The position numbers and the translations under genes are program-made. A DNA stretch of 64,000 nt from Streptomyces sp. NBC_01216 (lineage in GTDB: Bacteria > Actinomycetota > Actinomycetes > Streptomycetales > Streptomycetaceae): assembly GCF_035994945.1 (NCBI RefSeq), contig NZ_CP108678.1, positions 248,001-312,000 of the forward strand, in the 5' to 3' direction. Shown here one piece after another: positions 17,124 through 26,063 of this stretch (its first letter is position 1; every line of letters starts with the position of its first letter). The notes under the pieces were generated by a model. The model saw nothing but the letters and a program-made list of their open reading frames with translations. It made no database searches and was not told the origin of the DNA.

Positions 17124-18710
17124 ATGACCGCTGGGTCGAGCAGCACTGTCCTTGAGCCGTCCATACCCCTGGCTTCTACCCCGGGGCGCGCCCGGGTGAA
17201 GTGGACGAGGGGCCGCAAGGTGCTGTTCGGCGCCATCGGGGCGGGGTCGATCGCGATCGCGACGGCCGGCTTTGTCGGCTCTTACACGGCGGTGCGGGCT
17301 CTGGCCGAGGAGAAAGGTTTCGGCTCGTTCGCCCCGGCGTTCCCTCTCGCCGTCGACTTGGGGATCGCGGTCCTGCTTGCTTTGGACCTGGCGCTCACTT
17401 CGGTCAACCTCAAGTACCCCCTGCTGCGGTACATAGCCTGGCTGCTCACCGCCGCGACCATCACCTTCAACGCGGCGTCCTCCTGGCCTGATGTCCTCGG
17501 CTCCGCGATGCACGCCACGATCCCGGTCCTGTTCATCGCCGTCACCGAAGCGATGCGCAACGCGATCGCGAAGGCGACGTCCATCGAGCTCGACCAGCAC
17601 ATGGACTCCATACGGCCGTCCCGCTGGTTCCTGCAGCCGGTGGCGACGTTCTCCATCTGGCGGGACATGAAGCTCTGGGAGATCCGGTCGTACGCCCTCG
17701 CCCTGGAGCGCTACCAGGAGAAGATGCTGCTGCGGCAGGACTTGAAGGCCAAGTACGGGCGGCGCTGGCGGCGGAAGGCGGCCTCTGCCGAGCTGCGGCC
17801 GCTGCGTCAGGCCCGACTTGGCATCGCGATCGACCGGAACACTGTCTACACCACGGCGCCGGTTGAGCGGCAGGTTGACGAGGTGCCCGCCCCGGCGGCG
17901 GTTGCAGCGGCACCGTCAGCCCCGGCCGCGCCCGCTCTGGAGGCGCCCGCCGCAATTCCGGTGAACGCGCCCGCTGCCGTCCCGTCGGCGCCCGCCACAG
18001 CGACACCGCCCGCCACAGCGACACCGCCGGCTGCAGTCACGCTGCCCGCCCAGGCACCGGTCTCCCCGCAGGGGGCCGAGGGGCAGGCGTCTGCGGGAGT
18101 GCCCGAGGAACCCGGTGCCGGCCAGGAGCAGGTGCCGGATCCCGCGCCGGAAGGCGGACCGGGTCAGGGGGAGGATCCGTCCGCCGCGGAGCCGGAGGGC
18201 ATCCCGGCCCCGGCCCCGGCCCCGGCTCCCGCCCCGGCCTCGGCTCCCGCTCCCGCTCCCGCTCCCGCTCCCGCTCCCGCTCCCGCTCCCGCTCCCGCCC
18301 CGGCCCCGGCCCCGGCCCCGGCCCCGGAGCCGGAGCCGGAGCCGGAGCCGGGCGAGGTGAAGGAAGAGGACGGTGGCGAGGAGGACGACGAAGAGGACCA
18401 CGAGGCGGCCGGTATCGGAGCGGAGGAGCCGAAGGTCAACCTGGGCGTCGCCCCGCCCGGTGAGACGAAGAGCCAGAAGGCCGAGCGGATCTACCTGGCA
18501 CATCAGGAGGCGGGAGTGGAGCTGACCAAGCCCAACCTGGCCCGGTGGGCCGGCTACCAGCAGGAGGGCTCGGGCCGCACCCAGTACAACAAGCTGGAGA
18601 AGAAGCACGGGCCCATCGTGGTCCGCGAGGGAGCGGACCAACTGGACCTGGACTGGCGGGACCCGGGGGCGCCCGGTGAGGGCCTGCGTCCGGCCGCGCC
18701 GGTGAGCTGA
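17124..18710 (+). CDS. DUF2637 membrane protein with Pro-Ala tract (plasmid transfer/spread type)
   Basis: 528 residues from the ATG at 17124. The N-terminal 150 residues hold four hydrophobic helices with the DUF2637 pattern (FVGSYTAVRALAEEKGFGSF, then PLAVDLGIAVLLALDLALTS). Next is a cytosolic part, a Pro-Ala and Glu-Pro low-complexity stretch (about residues 255-415), and a C-terminal domain (KAERIYLAHQEAGVELTKPN) that resembles a small helix-turn-helix. DUF2637 proteins are common on Streptomyces plasmids and conjugative elements and often sit with spread (Spd) genes. DNA binding by the tail is an inference. Confidence 0.7.
   Translation: MTAGSSSTVLEPSIPLASTPGRARVKWTRGRKVLFGAIGAGSIAIATAGFVGSYTAVRALAEEKGFGSFAPAFPLAVDLGIAVLLALDLALTSVNLKYPLLRYIAWLLTAATITFNAASSWPDVLGSAMHATIPVLFIAVTEAMRNAIAKATSIELDQHMDSIRPSRWFLQPVATFSIWRDMKLWEIRSYALALERYQEKMLLRQDLKAKYGRRWRRKAASAELRPLRQARLGIAIDRNTVYTTAPVERQVDEVPAPAAVAAAPSAPAAPALEAPAAIPVNAPAAVPSAPATATPPATATPPAAVTLPAQAPVSPQGAEGQASAGVPEEPGAGQEQVPDPAPEGGPGQGEDPSAAEPEGIPAPAPAPAPAPASAPAPAPAPAPAPAPAPAPAPAPAPAPAPEPEPEPEPGEVKEEDGGEEDDEEDHEAAGIGAEEPKVNLGVAPPGETKSQKAERIYLAHQEAGVELTKPNLARWAGYQQEGSGRTQYNKLEKKHGPIVVREGADQLDLDWRDPGAPGEGLRPAAPVS
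18201..18356. repeat. Pro-Ala codon repeat tract
   Basis: About 150 bp of CCGGCC and CTCCCG hexamers inside the DUF2637 gene, encoding alternating Ala-Pro and then Glu-Pro. It is in-frame, so it is a protein linker and not a CRISPR or satellite array. Confidence 0.85.
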
Positions 18711-18895
18711 CCCCCACCGGGGATCGGGTGCTCGAGCCCGGCCTCTCTCCGGGGCCGGGCAGGGAACCGCGCGTCCGGTGCGGACCGGGGCTGAATGCTC
18801 CGGTGCTTTCCCTCCCGCCCGGAGCGGCGGCCAGGCGCCGGGAGCCCGGTGCCCACGGGGCAACGGTGAGCTGGACGCTGCGGTTCACTGGAGGC

Positions 18896-19846
18896 ATGCC
18901 GGATTACAGCGCTAGCCCCGTAAAGCGGGCCCGCCGGACGAAAGCCCAGGTCGAGGCTCTGCGGCTGGCGATCTGCGCGATCACGGAAGAGGCGCGGCCG
19001 TGCAGCGTCCGGCATGTGTACTACCTCGGGGTGGGACTCCTGTGGGACAAGGACGTCGGCCACTCCCGCAAGAACTACTCGCTGGTCGTCCGCGAGCTGG
19101 GCCACCTTCGCGAGACCGGCCGGATGCCCTGGGAGTGGATCACGGACGGTACCCGCATGGTCCGGCAGGAGACTCTGTACGACACGCTCGACGACGCCTT
19201 TCAGCGCCAGGTGGAGAGCTACCGGCGCAACCTGTGGGCCTCGCAGTCCCGCCGCGTGGAGGTGTGGGTCGAGAGCGATTCCGTCGGCGGCGTGCTCCTG
19301 CCGATCACCTCCGCCTGGGGCGTGGGCCTGTACTCCTGTCGCGGCCAGTCCTCCAAGACCTTCGTCTACGAGGCGGTGCAGCAGTACGCGCATCAGGGCA
19401 AGGGTGTGAGTGTGATTTTCTGCGGCGACTGGGACCCCACGGGGCGCTGTGTCCCTCGTTCCGTGGTCGAGCGGATGGAACGCTACGGCAACGGCGACCT
19501 CGACCTGGACTTCCGGCAGATCGCCATCACCGCGGACGACGTCCGCTCCGGCCAGCTCACCACCCACGACGTCAACCCCCGGGACGTCAACTACGCCCGC
19601 TACCGCGAGGAGTGCCTGCGCGAGGGCCTGGACCCGAACAGCTCGGTTGAAGTCGAGGCCCTGCGCCCCGGGGTGCTGCGGGAGCGGCTCTCGCAGGAGA
19701 TCGAGGGCCTGGTGGACGACGTGCGGCAGTGGAATATCGAGTTCAGGGCCGAAGACGCGGACCGGGAGCTGCTGCGGGCGCTGCAAGGGGTGGCGAGGAG
19801 GATCGGCCGGGGGGAGCCGGCCGTCGAAGAGGATCGAGACGAGTAG
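18896..19846 (+). CDS. Toprim/topoisomerase VI subunit A-like protein
   Basis: About 316 residues. The order SVRHVYYLGVGLLW, MPWEWITDGTR, VEVWVESDSVGGV and SVIFCGDWDPTG matches phage and plasmid proteins distantly related to Spo11/TopoVI-A: a winged-helix region followed by a Toprim fold with its acidic residue (VES) and DxD (GDWD). A conserved SVEVEALRPGVLRE closes the domain. Function may be DNA nicking or recombination, but that is not proven for this family. The start is unsure: GGAGG lies only one base before the ATG at 18896, and a GTG at 18866 is an alternative. Confidence 0.65.
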   Translation: MPDYSASPVKRARRTKAQVEALRLAICAITEEARPCSVRHVYYLGVGLLWDKDVGHSRKNYSLVVRELGHLRETGRMPWEWITDGTRMVRQETLYDTLDDAFQRQVESYRRNLWASQSRRVEVWVESDSVGGVLLPITSAWGVGLYSCRGQSSKTFVYEAVQQYAHQGKGVSVIFCGDWDPTGRCVPRSVVERMERYGNGDLDLDFRQIAITADDVRSGQLTTHDVNPRDVNYARYREECLREGLDPNSSVEVEALRPGVLRERLSQEIEGLVDDVRQWNIEFRAEDADRELLRALQGVARRIGRGEPAVEEDRDE

Positions 19847-19888
19847 CCCCGGTGGTGCGGCGCTCGTGCGGCTGTGTGAGCTGACGGA

Positions 19889-21097
19889 TCAGTTCATCAG
19901 GGCGGTGGCGTCGTTCAGGCGCCTGCGCAGTGCCGCCGCGGTGTGCGTCAGCTTGTCCAGCTCGGTCTGGAGCTCGGCGAGGGTCTGCTGCTCGGCGTGG
20001 CGGCGGTCCGCGGCCCGGGCGTGCGCGGCGGCAAGGCGCAAGAGGGTGATGTCGGGCCGCTGGGTGTAGTGGGCGGCCAGGGCGCGGACCACGGCCCACC
20101 AGCGGCGGTAGGTGGCCGCCGGGACGGGCCGGGTGGCGGCGTCGGCCCGGGAAGGGCGGGGGAGCGTCGCTGGGGAGGAGGGGGTGATGGGCGTCGTGCT
20201 GTCGTGGTTCCAGCCCCCGCGCAGCCGGATGCCGTTGACGACCGGTTCGTCGCCGCCGGTGCCGTACTGCACGCTGATGCCGGTGGGGACGGGGTCGTCG
20301 CTGTGCAGGTACGGACCGATGACGACGCCGGCGGACAGCCGGGGTCCGTCGACCCGGTAGGTGACGGTGCCGGGCGGTTCGTTGACCGCACTCTCGCGCA
20401 CCAGCGCCGTGCCGAGTGCCTGGCCGTGTTCGTCGGTGTAGACGAGCCGCGTGACGCCGGCCGGCGCGTTGGGCGGCGGTGGGGGAGCGGCGGCGAGCTC
20501 CTTCAGGCGCAGCAGGCGGTCCTGGTGCAGGCGCAGGCGTTCTCGGACGGTGTGGAGGTCGGCTTCTGCCGTGGCCAGGGCGGTGCGGGTGGCGCGGACG
20601 GCGGTGGGGGCTGCGAGGCGCGCGACGGCCTGCACCAGGTCGTTCCGGTCGTCACGGATCCGCCAGTGCTGGAGGACTGCCAGGACGGTGTCCTCCAGGA
20701 GGGCCGCCGCGCGGTCGGGAACCCGCCTGGTCGCGTGGTTCTCGCCGAGGACGACGGCTTCCACGAGGACGGCGCGGGGGTCGGGGAGGCGGTCGGGGGC
20801 GGTGCAGGTCGCGGTTCCGTGCACGCGCACGCGGTGGACGACCGGCTCGTCCGGGCGCGGCCGGTAGGGGCGTACCGGTGCTTCGCCGTCGCCGAAGTTG
20901 ACCCGCACGCCCGCGGGAAGGAGCTCGCCGGCGACGGCGTGCGGGCGGACCACGAACACTCCGCGAAGGTGACGGGTGTGGACGGCGTAGCGCACGGTGC
21001 CGGCCTGCGGGGAGGTGGTGGCCGCGACGGACAGGACGCCGCCTCGGGGGAGGGGGAGCGTGAGCTCTTCGGGCTCGGCGCGGTTAGGGGGAAGCAC
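19889..21097 (-). CDS. large hypothetical protein with internal duplication
   Basis: 402 residues. Two segments look related: GVFVVRPHAVAGELLPAGVR near residue 50 and GVVIGPYLHSDDPVPTGISV near residue 255, each followed by a DEPVVxxxRxxG element (DEPVVHRVRVHG and DEPVVNGIRLRG). So the protein contains two copies of a beta-rich module joined by coiled-coil helices (LHTVRERLRLHQDRLLRLKE), with another coiled coil at the C-terminus. I do not recognise the family. Convergent with the Toprim-like gene. Confidence 0.6.
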   Translation of the reverse strand: MLPPNRAEPEELTLPLPRGGVLSVAATTSPQAGTVRYAVHTRHLRGVFVVRPHAVAGELLPAGVRVNFGDGEAPVRPYRPRPDEPVVHRVRVHGTATCTAPDRLPDPRAVLVEAVVLGENHATRRVPDRAAALLEDTVLAVLQHWRIRDDRNDLVQAVARLAAPTAVRATRTALATAEADLHTVRERLRLHQDRLLRLKELAAAPPPPPNAPAGVTRLVYTDEHGQALGTALVRESAVNEPPGTVTYRVDGPRLSAGVVIGPYLHSDDPVPTGISVQYGTGGDEPVVNGIRLRGGWNHDSTTPITPSSPATLPRPSRADAATRPVPAATYRRWWAVVRALAAHYTQRPDITLLRLAAAHARAADRRHAEQQTLAELQTELDKLTHTAAALRRRLNDATALMN

Positions 21098-21169
21098 AGG
21101 TGTTCTCCGGGACGGGGTGGTCGGGGGCCGTGGCCGCCGGAGGCATGGCCACGGAGTGGAGGGTGAGGC

Positions 21170-21334
21170 TCAGGGGCCGGGGCGGCGTTCGGCGTCGGCG
21201 AGGTCCTGGGCGGCTTCGCGCAGCCACTCGCGCTTCTCGCGGGCGCGTTCGGTCCCGTGGTGCAGTTCCTTGGGGTTGTGCCCGGGACAGCAGTAGTCCC
21301 GGCGCTTGCCCCGACGGGTCATCATGACGGCCAT
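21170..21334 (-). CDS. 54-aa basic protein with CCPGHN motif
   Basis: 54 residues starting MAVMMTRRGKRRDYCCPGHN, then PKELHHGTERAREKREWLRE. Highly charged; the CC-PGH-N pattern may bind a metal. It begins 58 bases downstream of a copy of the shared promoter element, which supports expression. Convergence of coding sequence and promoter makes it likely to be real despite its size. Confidence 0.55.
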   Translation of the reverse strand: MAVMMTRRGKRRDYCCPGHNPKELHHGTERAREKREWLREAAQDLADAERRPGP

Positions 21335-21391
21335 GGTCACGCCTCATGGGGATGGGTACGGGCTGGCAGGCCCAATCGACAAGTAGGAAAA

Positions 21392-21421
21392 ACAATACAC
21401 TGAATCGTAGAGTTAAGAAAC
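21392..21421 (-). promoter_or_regulatory. shared promoter element, copy A
   Basis: On the minus strand: TTTCTT, 17 bases (AACTCTACGATTCAGTG), TATTGT. Six such elements with the same 17-base spacing occur in this window. Copy A precedes the 54-aa gene by 58 bases. Confidence 0.65.
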
Positions 21422-21505
21422 TTGCTTTGGGGGAGGGAGGCGGCGCACCGCCGGAAAAGCAGTGCGGAAAGCCGGACGCGATGGCGTAGAGTGAAGGCAC
21501 ACCGA

Positions 21506-21579
21506 CGCGGGGTGGAGCAGCTCGGTAGCTCGCTGGGCTCATAACCCAGAGGTCGCAGGTTCAAATCCTGTCCCCGCTA
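21506..21579 (+). tRNA. initiator tRNA-fMet (CAT)
   Basis: 74 nt. The acceptor stem CGCGGGG pairs with CCCCGCT leaving C1 unpaired, and the anticodon stem has the three G-C pairs GGG/CCC around the loop CTCATAA, both hallmarks of bacterial initiator tRNA. The D arm (GAGC/GCTC) and T arm (CAGGTTCAAATCCTG) are intact. The 3' CCA is not encoded. It is followed at once by a terminator. Confidence 0.9.
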
Positions 21580-21585
21580 CTCTCC

Positions 21586-21621
21586 AGTGGCCCCAGCGCG
21601 TCCCCCCGCGCCGGGGCCACT
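21586..21621 (+). terminator. terminator of the initiator tRNA
   Basis: AGTGGCCCC at 21586-21594 pairs perfectly with 21613-21621, with a further GCGCG/CGCG pairing inside the loop, six bases after the tRNA. Confidence 0.7.
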
Positions 21622-21703
21622 GCCGTTTGCCGTCCCGGCGGCCAGACCGCCGCCGGGCGGCAACGGCCACGGCGTCACGAGCCGGAGTTCGCGGGCCTTC
21701 ACA

Positions 21704-22543
21704 ATGGTGGGTGTGAACGACGGCGTGGACGAGCACCAGAGCAGGGCAACTGCCCTGGCCCCAGGTGCCGAGGCGCTTCTCGTCCACCCCGTCCCGGCCC
21801 CCCGCCCCCAGGTCCGGCCACCGGCCGCCGCCGCACCCGCCACTGCCGACACCGGCGGCCCGGCTCGGCCATCCGGCCGCCGCCCGGCGCGCAGCAGGGT
21901 CCGCCACGGACAGCCGTCCTGCGCCGACTACGGCTGCACCCGACCCGTCTGCCTGGCCGCCGCACGCAAGGCGCGGCGTGAGCGCCACCTCGAACGAGCG
22001 GCCGGCCGCCGCGGCCGCGTGGACGCCGGCCCCGTTGCCCGGCACGCCGCCGCCCTGCGCGAGCGCGGCATGTCCGCGCAGGACATCGCCCGCGCCTCAG
22101 GCGTCGCCGTGACCCTGATCCGCCGCCTCCTCAAGCCACCGCCGCTCCACCCTTCTCAGGTCTCCCAGGTCACCGCCGGCGCGGTGCTGGGCGTGCCACT
22201 CCCGCCGAAGGAGCACCCAGCTCCGCTGGCCGGCCGCGGCCAGGTCGACGCGGCCCCCGCCGCCGGCCTGCTCGTCGAGCTCGCCGAACGGGGCTGGCCG
22301 GCCCGCCGTCTCGGTCGAGGGCTGTGCGTCAACCCCCGGACTGTCGCCTCCATCCGCGACGGCAAGTACACCCGGATCAGCATCTCCGTCGATCAACGCA
22401 TCCGCGCCCTGCACGCCGCGCTCCTGCCCCTCGACCCCGTCGCCGCCGGAGTGCGCCCCGGCGACGCCGCCCGAGTCCGCACCTGGGCGGAACGCCGCCG
22501 AAAGGCGCCGCCCGCGCCGAGCCCAGGTCTGTGCGCGGCGTGA
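21704..22543 (+). CDS. putative HTH DNA-binding protein
   Basis: About 279 residues if the ATG at 21704 is used; a GTG at 21713 is the alternative. After a Pro/Ala-rich start comes HGQPSCADYGCTRPVCLAAA with a cysteine cluster, a helix-turn-helix (LRERGMSAQDIARASGVAVT) and, further on, a second similar module (RLGRGLCVNPRTVASIRDGK). Two HTH-like units in one chain suggest a DNA-binding regulator. Family not recognised. Confidence 0.55.
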   Translation: MVGVNDGVDEHQSRATALAPGAEALLVHPVPAPRPQVRPPAAAAPATADTGGPARPSGRRPARSRVRHGQPSCADYGCTRPVCLAAARKARRERHLERAAGRRGRVDAGPVARHAAALRERGMSAQDIARASGVAVTLIRRLLKPPPLHPSQVSQVTAGAVLGVPLPPKEHPAPLAGRGQVDAAPAAGLLVELAERGWPARRLGRGLCVNPRTVASIRDGKYTRISISVDQRIRALHAALLPLDPVAAGVRPGDAARVRTWAERRRKAPPAPSPGLCAA

Positions 22544-22570
22544 CCGGCCCCACACCACCGCGACCGGCAG

Positions 22571-22969
22571 TGTCCTGTGACGGGGAGGTGGACCATTTGC
22601 CACCGAACTTGGACCGCCCAACCCTCAGACGTAGTTACCGAACGTCCTGGGCAGCGTTGATCACATCATGAAGAAGCTGATCACAGTCGCGGCGTTCGCC
22701 GTCGTCTCTCTCATGGGCACCGTCGCTCCCGCTCAGGCAGCGGATGGCCCTCCAGGAGGACCCTTCCGGGAGCAGGGTTCCATCAGTCCGAACGACCCGC
22801 TGTTTTTCCTTCACCACGCCTTCACCGGCCTCCTCTGGAGCGAGTAGTGGCAGCACCGCAATCCGGGCGTCTCGTAGATGGGTCGACAGACTTGATGGAG
22901 GACCCAGACGCGGCGTAACTCCCTCCAAGTTCGGTGACAAACGGTCCAGGTTCCCTGTCACAGGACAGG
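22571..22969. mobile_element. MITE-like inverted-repeat element with 5-bp target duplication
   Basis: The left end (22571-22612) and inverted right end (22927-22969) match over about 43 bp, both starting TGTCCTGTGAC and ending CACCGAACTTGG. Flanks are the direct repeat GGCAG (22566-22570 and 22970-22974). The 399-bp element lacks a transposase and carries a tyrosinase-like remnant. Its TGTCC ends, length and 5-bp duplication match the element at 3559-3945, although the arms differ in sequence beyond the tip. Confidence 0.85.
22668..22877 (+). pseudogene. signal peptide joined to a tyrosinase CuB fragment, broken by TAG
   Basis: From the ATG at 22668 the frame encodes a signal peptide (MKKLITVAAFAVVSLMGTVA, then PAQA), a short linker, and SISPNDPLFFLHHAFTGLLW, which is the CuB copper-binding motif of tyrosinases (DPxFxLHHAxxDxxW). 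A TAG at 22845 interrupts WSE and WQHRNPG, which would be contiguous in a tyrosinase. The rest of the about 270-residue enzyme, including CuA, is missing. It cannot be a working tyrosinase; a 59-aa secreted peptide is conceivable. Confidence 0.75.
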
Positions 22970-23083
22970 CAGGCCGCAGCGCGCCGATCGGCGTCCTTTA
23001 ACGAGACGTCCCCGGCCGTCACACGAGGACGCCGCTCGACACCTCTATCGGATAGCACCCAGCCATCCGATGTGGAGGACCCG

Positions 23084-25213
23084 TTGTCCCTCAGCGAAAT
23101 CGCACAGCTCGCCCGCCGCGACATCAACGCCCTGTACGAGCCCGACCCGGACCGCCCGGCCCCCGGCCCGGACGCGCTGCGCTCCTGGGCCACCGGGGAG
23201 AGCGAGCACGACGCCCACCTCGAACTCGACACGATCACCGGGCCCGAGCTGATCCCCGTTCCCACCCGGGCCCAGATGGAAGGCGAGGCCCAGGTCTTCG
23301 CCGCTCTCCTCGGCGCCTACGGCCGTCACCGCCCGGCCGTCACCGGCGGCCCGTTCGGCATCGTCGGCGTCATACCGCGCCCCGGCGAGCTCGTGATCCG
23401 CGTCGACGCCGAGCAGCTTCACTACTGGGCACGCGCCCTCGCCCACGCTCCCGCACCGGGCGGGCGCGGCGTTCCTCTCCTGCGCTGGGCCAGCAGCGGC
23501 GAGGACATCCTGCTCACCCTGCCCGGCATGCGCATCGTCCTCGCCCACACCGGCCCGGACACCTGGCGTACCGCCCTGAGTACGCTCACCGCCCCGGGCG
23601 AAGACCACCACGCTCAGGCTCGGCTGCCCGAAGCCGGGACGCCGGCCCTTCCCGCCGAGCACGAGCACCGCGACCACACCCTCGCCCACCTCGATGCCCT
23701 CGTACCGCAACTGTCGGCCACCCTGCGCCGCGTCGGCCTGCTGCGCACCGTGGCGGCACGCTGCGCCACCCTCGAACTGCTGGTCACCGAGCACGACGAC
23801 CACCGCTACCTCGTCGACGCCTCGGGCAACTCCGCCAGCGTGATCCCGCTATGGCAGTCCCTCTCGGCGCCGCTGGAGCTGTGGCCAGGCGCAGCCGAGG
23901 ACAGCCCGACGCGGCGCGTCGACCCGCGTACAGCGGTGATCCGCGCCGCGCGGACCGGCGGGTCCGTGCTCACCAAGCAGCCCTGGGACACGGACGCCGC
24001 GCAGGCCCTGTGCCGACTGGCCGGCCTTCAACCGCACCCGCTGACCCTGCAGGCCGCCGAGGTGGCCCTGACCGCCGCGGAGAAGGTCCTGCCGGATCCC
24101 CGCTTCGCGTCGCTCTTCGACGGCGCGGGCTGGAGCGGCAACTGCCGGCGCCACGACGGGGGCGGCACCGCGCACGAGCTTTGCCGCCCCGCCCTGCCGC
24201 CCGGCGCCGAGGACTTCCTCGACCGCCAGGACGACGACCTGCGCTCTCTCGGCGAGCTCGTCCGCAGCGACGACCTGGACTGCGTCCGCGGCCCCGACGG
24301 CGAGCTGGAGATCGACCCCGCGGTCTGGGGCCTGGAGATCCAGGTCGAGCTGCTGGACTGGGCGCTGGCAGCCTCCACCGCCATCGGCCCGCCGCTCGAC
24401 GAGACGACCCGGCAGTCCTCGCTGCGCGCACCCGCCGGAGTCCTGGACCTCGAACTCCACGACAGCGACGGAGCCCACAGCTACACGGTCCAGGTGATCT
24501 CTGGCGACTTCGCCGAGGAGGAGTACACCGTGGTGTGGGCGAACCAGCCCGCGCCCTCCGCCGGCGCCGCAGCCCTCATGGCCCAGCACGCGGCCATCGA
24601 AGCCGGCCCCGCCATGCGACACCGGCGCGACAGCCGCAAGCACCGGCTCCACCTGCCCCAGGAGATCGCCGACACCGCCGCCCCGACCATCGCCGAGCTG
24701 CTCCTCGCGTCCGACCCGCACCGCTTCCTGACCTTCTCCGGCATGGTGGAGGGCCTGATCCGCGTCTCGGGACGCCTCTTCACGTCGCCGGGCCCCAGCG
24801 CGGGCCACTGGAAGCACTCGGACACACACCCTGAGGACACCCAGGACTACCTCAACTCCATGAGCGCGTACGTCAACGAGTGGTGCGGCATGCCCAGCAC
24901 GCACGACGGCGAGGCCGCCAACACCGCCTCGGTGGACAGCGCCACCTACCGCCGGCACCTGGCCGCCCAGCGAGCGGCCTTCGACCCGTTCGTCACCTGC
25001 TACCTCGCCGCCGCCGAGGAGACCGACGAGGAGCTCGACCTGAACGAACGGCACCGCGCCGGCGTCACGGCACTACGCCAGGCCGACCTGGCTCTCCTCG
25101 CGGAGCACTACCCCTGGCCCGTCCCTCCGCGCCTGCTCGAACTGGTCGCCTCCATCCCGCTCGACCTCTACGAGGTCCGCGACTGGTACGAGGCGTTCTG
25201 CGAGACCGAGTAG
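23084..25213 (+). CDS. large hypothetical protein, about 709 aa
   Basis: I place the start at the TTG at 23084, with GGAGGA five bases upstream; a GTG at 23072 is possible. The longer open frame back to 22934 runs into the inverted repeat of the adjacent element and cannot be original. The protein is acidic, with mixed alpha/beta segments (RPGELVIRVDAEQLHYWARA; DAALxxAxx-type helices) and no catalytic motif I can name. The element inserted about 110 bases upstream and may have changed its promoter. Confidence 0.55.
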   Translation: MSLSEIAQLARRDINALYEPDPDRPAPGPDALRSWATGESEHDAHLELDTITGPELIPVPTRAQMEGEAQVFAALLGAYGRHRPAVTGGPFGIVGVIPRPGELVIRVDAEQLHYWARALAHAPAPGGRGVPLLRWASSGEDILLTLPGMRIVLAHTGPDTWRTALSTLTAPGEDHHAQARLPEAGTPALPAEHEHRDHTLAHLDALVPQLSATLRRVGLLRTVAARCATLELLVTEHDDHRYLVDASGNSASVIPLWQSLSAPLELWPGAAEDSPTRRVDPRTAVIRAARTGGSVLTKQPWDTDAAQALCRLAGLQPHPLTLQAAEVALTAAEKVLPDPRFASLFDGAGWSGNCRRHDGGGTAHELCRPALPPGAEDFLDRQDDDLRSLGELVRSDDLDCVRGPDGELEIDPAVWGLEIQVELLDWALAASTAIGPPLDETTRQSSLRAPAGVLDLELHDSDGAHSYTVQVISGDFAEEEYTVVWANQPAPSAGAAALMAQHAAIEAGPAMRHRRDSRKHRLHLPQEIADTAAPTIAELLLASDPHRFLTFSGMVEGLIRVSGRLFTSPGPSAGHWKHSDTHPEDTQDYLNSMSAYVNEWCGMPSTHDGEAANTASVDSATYRRHLAAQRAAFDPFVTCYLAAAEETDEELDLNERHRAGVTALRQADLALLAEHYPWPVPPRLLELVASIPLDLYEVRDWYEAFCETE

Positions 25214-25516
25214 GGGCCTTCCCCATGTAGGGGGACGCCTCGCCGTCATCCGAACAACTCCCGGGGGCGCCGAGAAGGAGGCGCGGCGGGGACCGGCACC
25301 TGGTCCCTGCCGCGACCGCCTGCTCGCACCGGCCCTCGCCGTTGAGGAAAGCGTGCTGGAGCCCCAACCGTTCCGGGTCCCCGTTGGCACCCTGGTCAGC
25401 GGCACGACGCCCGCACCGGGGGATCAGAGCTCGCCCGTCCAGCCGCTGACGTGGGGCTTGTCACAGCACCCGGCCGCAGTTGGAATCTGGCGGGAGTCGC
25501 ACGGCATCATCGACGG

Positions 25517-25960
25517 GTGTTCGCCAAGCTCCGCCGCCGACCCGCCGCGCCAGCCCCTTCCCCCGCTCCGCGCCCTGCGCTGACGGCAGATCCTGAGCTG
25601 CCGGCCCGGGCCGAACGTCTTCGCGCGGCGCTCCTTCGGGCAGGAGCCGACCTGGCCGAGCGAAGCGCTCCGGAACCGGCGTGGTTCTCCACCCTGCGTG
25701 CGGGCAACACCATCATCCTCAGCGAGCCTCAGCAGCAGGAGCTCACCGACCACCTGGTAGGCCTTGAAGCGGCCAACGCGCTTGATGACGCCGCCTGCGC
25801 CGAGGTCCTCGAGATGCTCGTCGTGCTCGGTGAGATGCGGGCCGAGGGCATGGTCCCCCATTGTTCCCCGACTTCGATGATCAAGGACTCCACCGCCGCC
25901 GGCCTGCGACAACTGGCTGCCTTCGCGCGCGAAGCCAACGAGGAGATCCAGCGCCGGTAG
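25517..25960 (+). CDS. hypothetical protein, about 147 aa
   Basis: The C-terminal 110 residues have clear coding character: LRAALLRAGADLAERSAPEP, then AGNTIILSEPQQQELTDHLV, ending in REANEEIQRR. Mostly helical. The start is uncertain; the frame opens at 25451 and GTG at 25517 is the more natural choice. The N-terminus is Pro/Ala-rich. Function unknown. The 25214-25450 gap shows nothing else. Confidence 0.45.
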   Translation: MFAKLRRRPAAPAPSPAPRPALTADPELPARAERLRAALLRAGADLAERSAPEPAWFSTLRAGNTIILSEPQQQELTDHLVGLEAANALDDAACAEVLEMLVVLGEMRAEGMVPHCSPTSMIKDSTAAGLRQLAAFAREANEEIQRR

Positions 25961-26063
25961 CACCTTCCGACGCCTGGGGGCGGGGTCGGCACCGGGGCGG
26001 TGAGACAGCAACCGCCGCGCTGAGAAGGCCAGCCCGTTCGTCGCTGCAGCTGGCTGTGCGCGC

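Noticed and set aside
18201..18356. Hexamer repeats as CRISPR or satellite DNA
   Set aside because: No spacers; the repeat is in frame and encodes a Pro-Ala linker.
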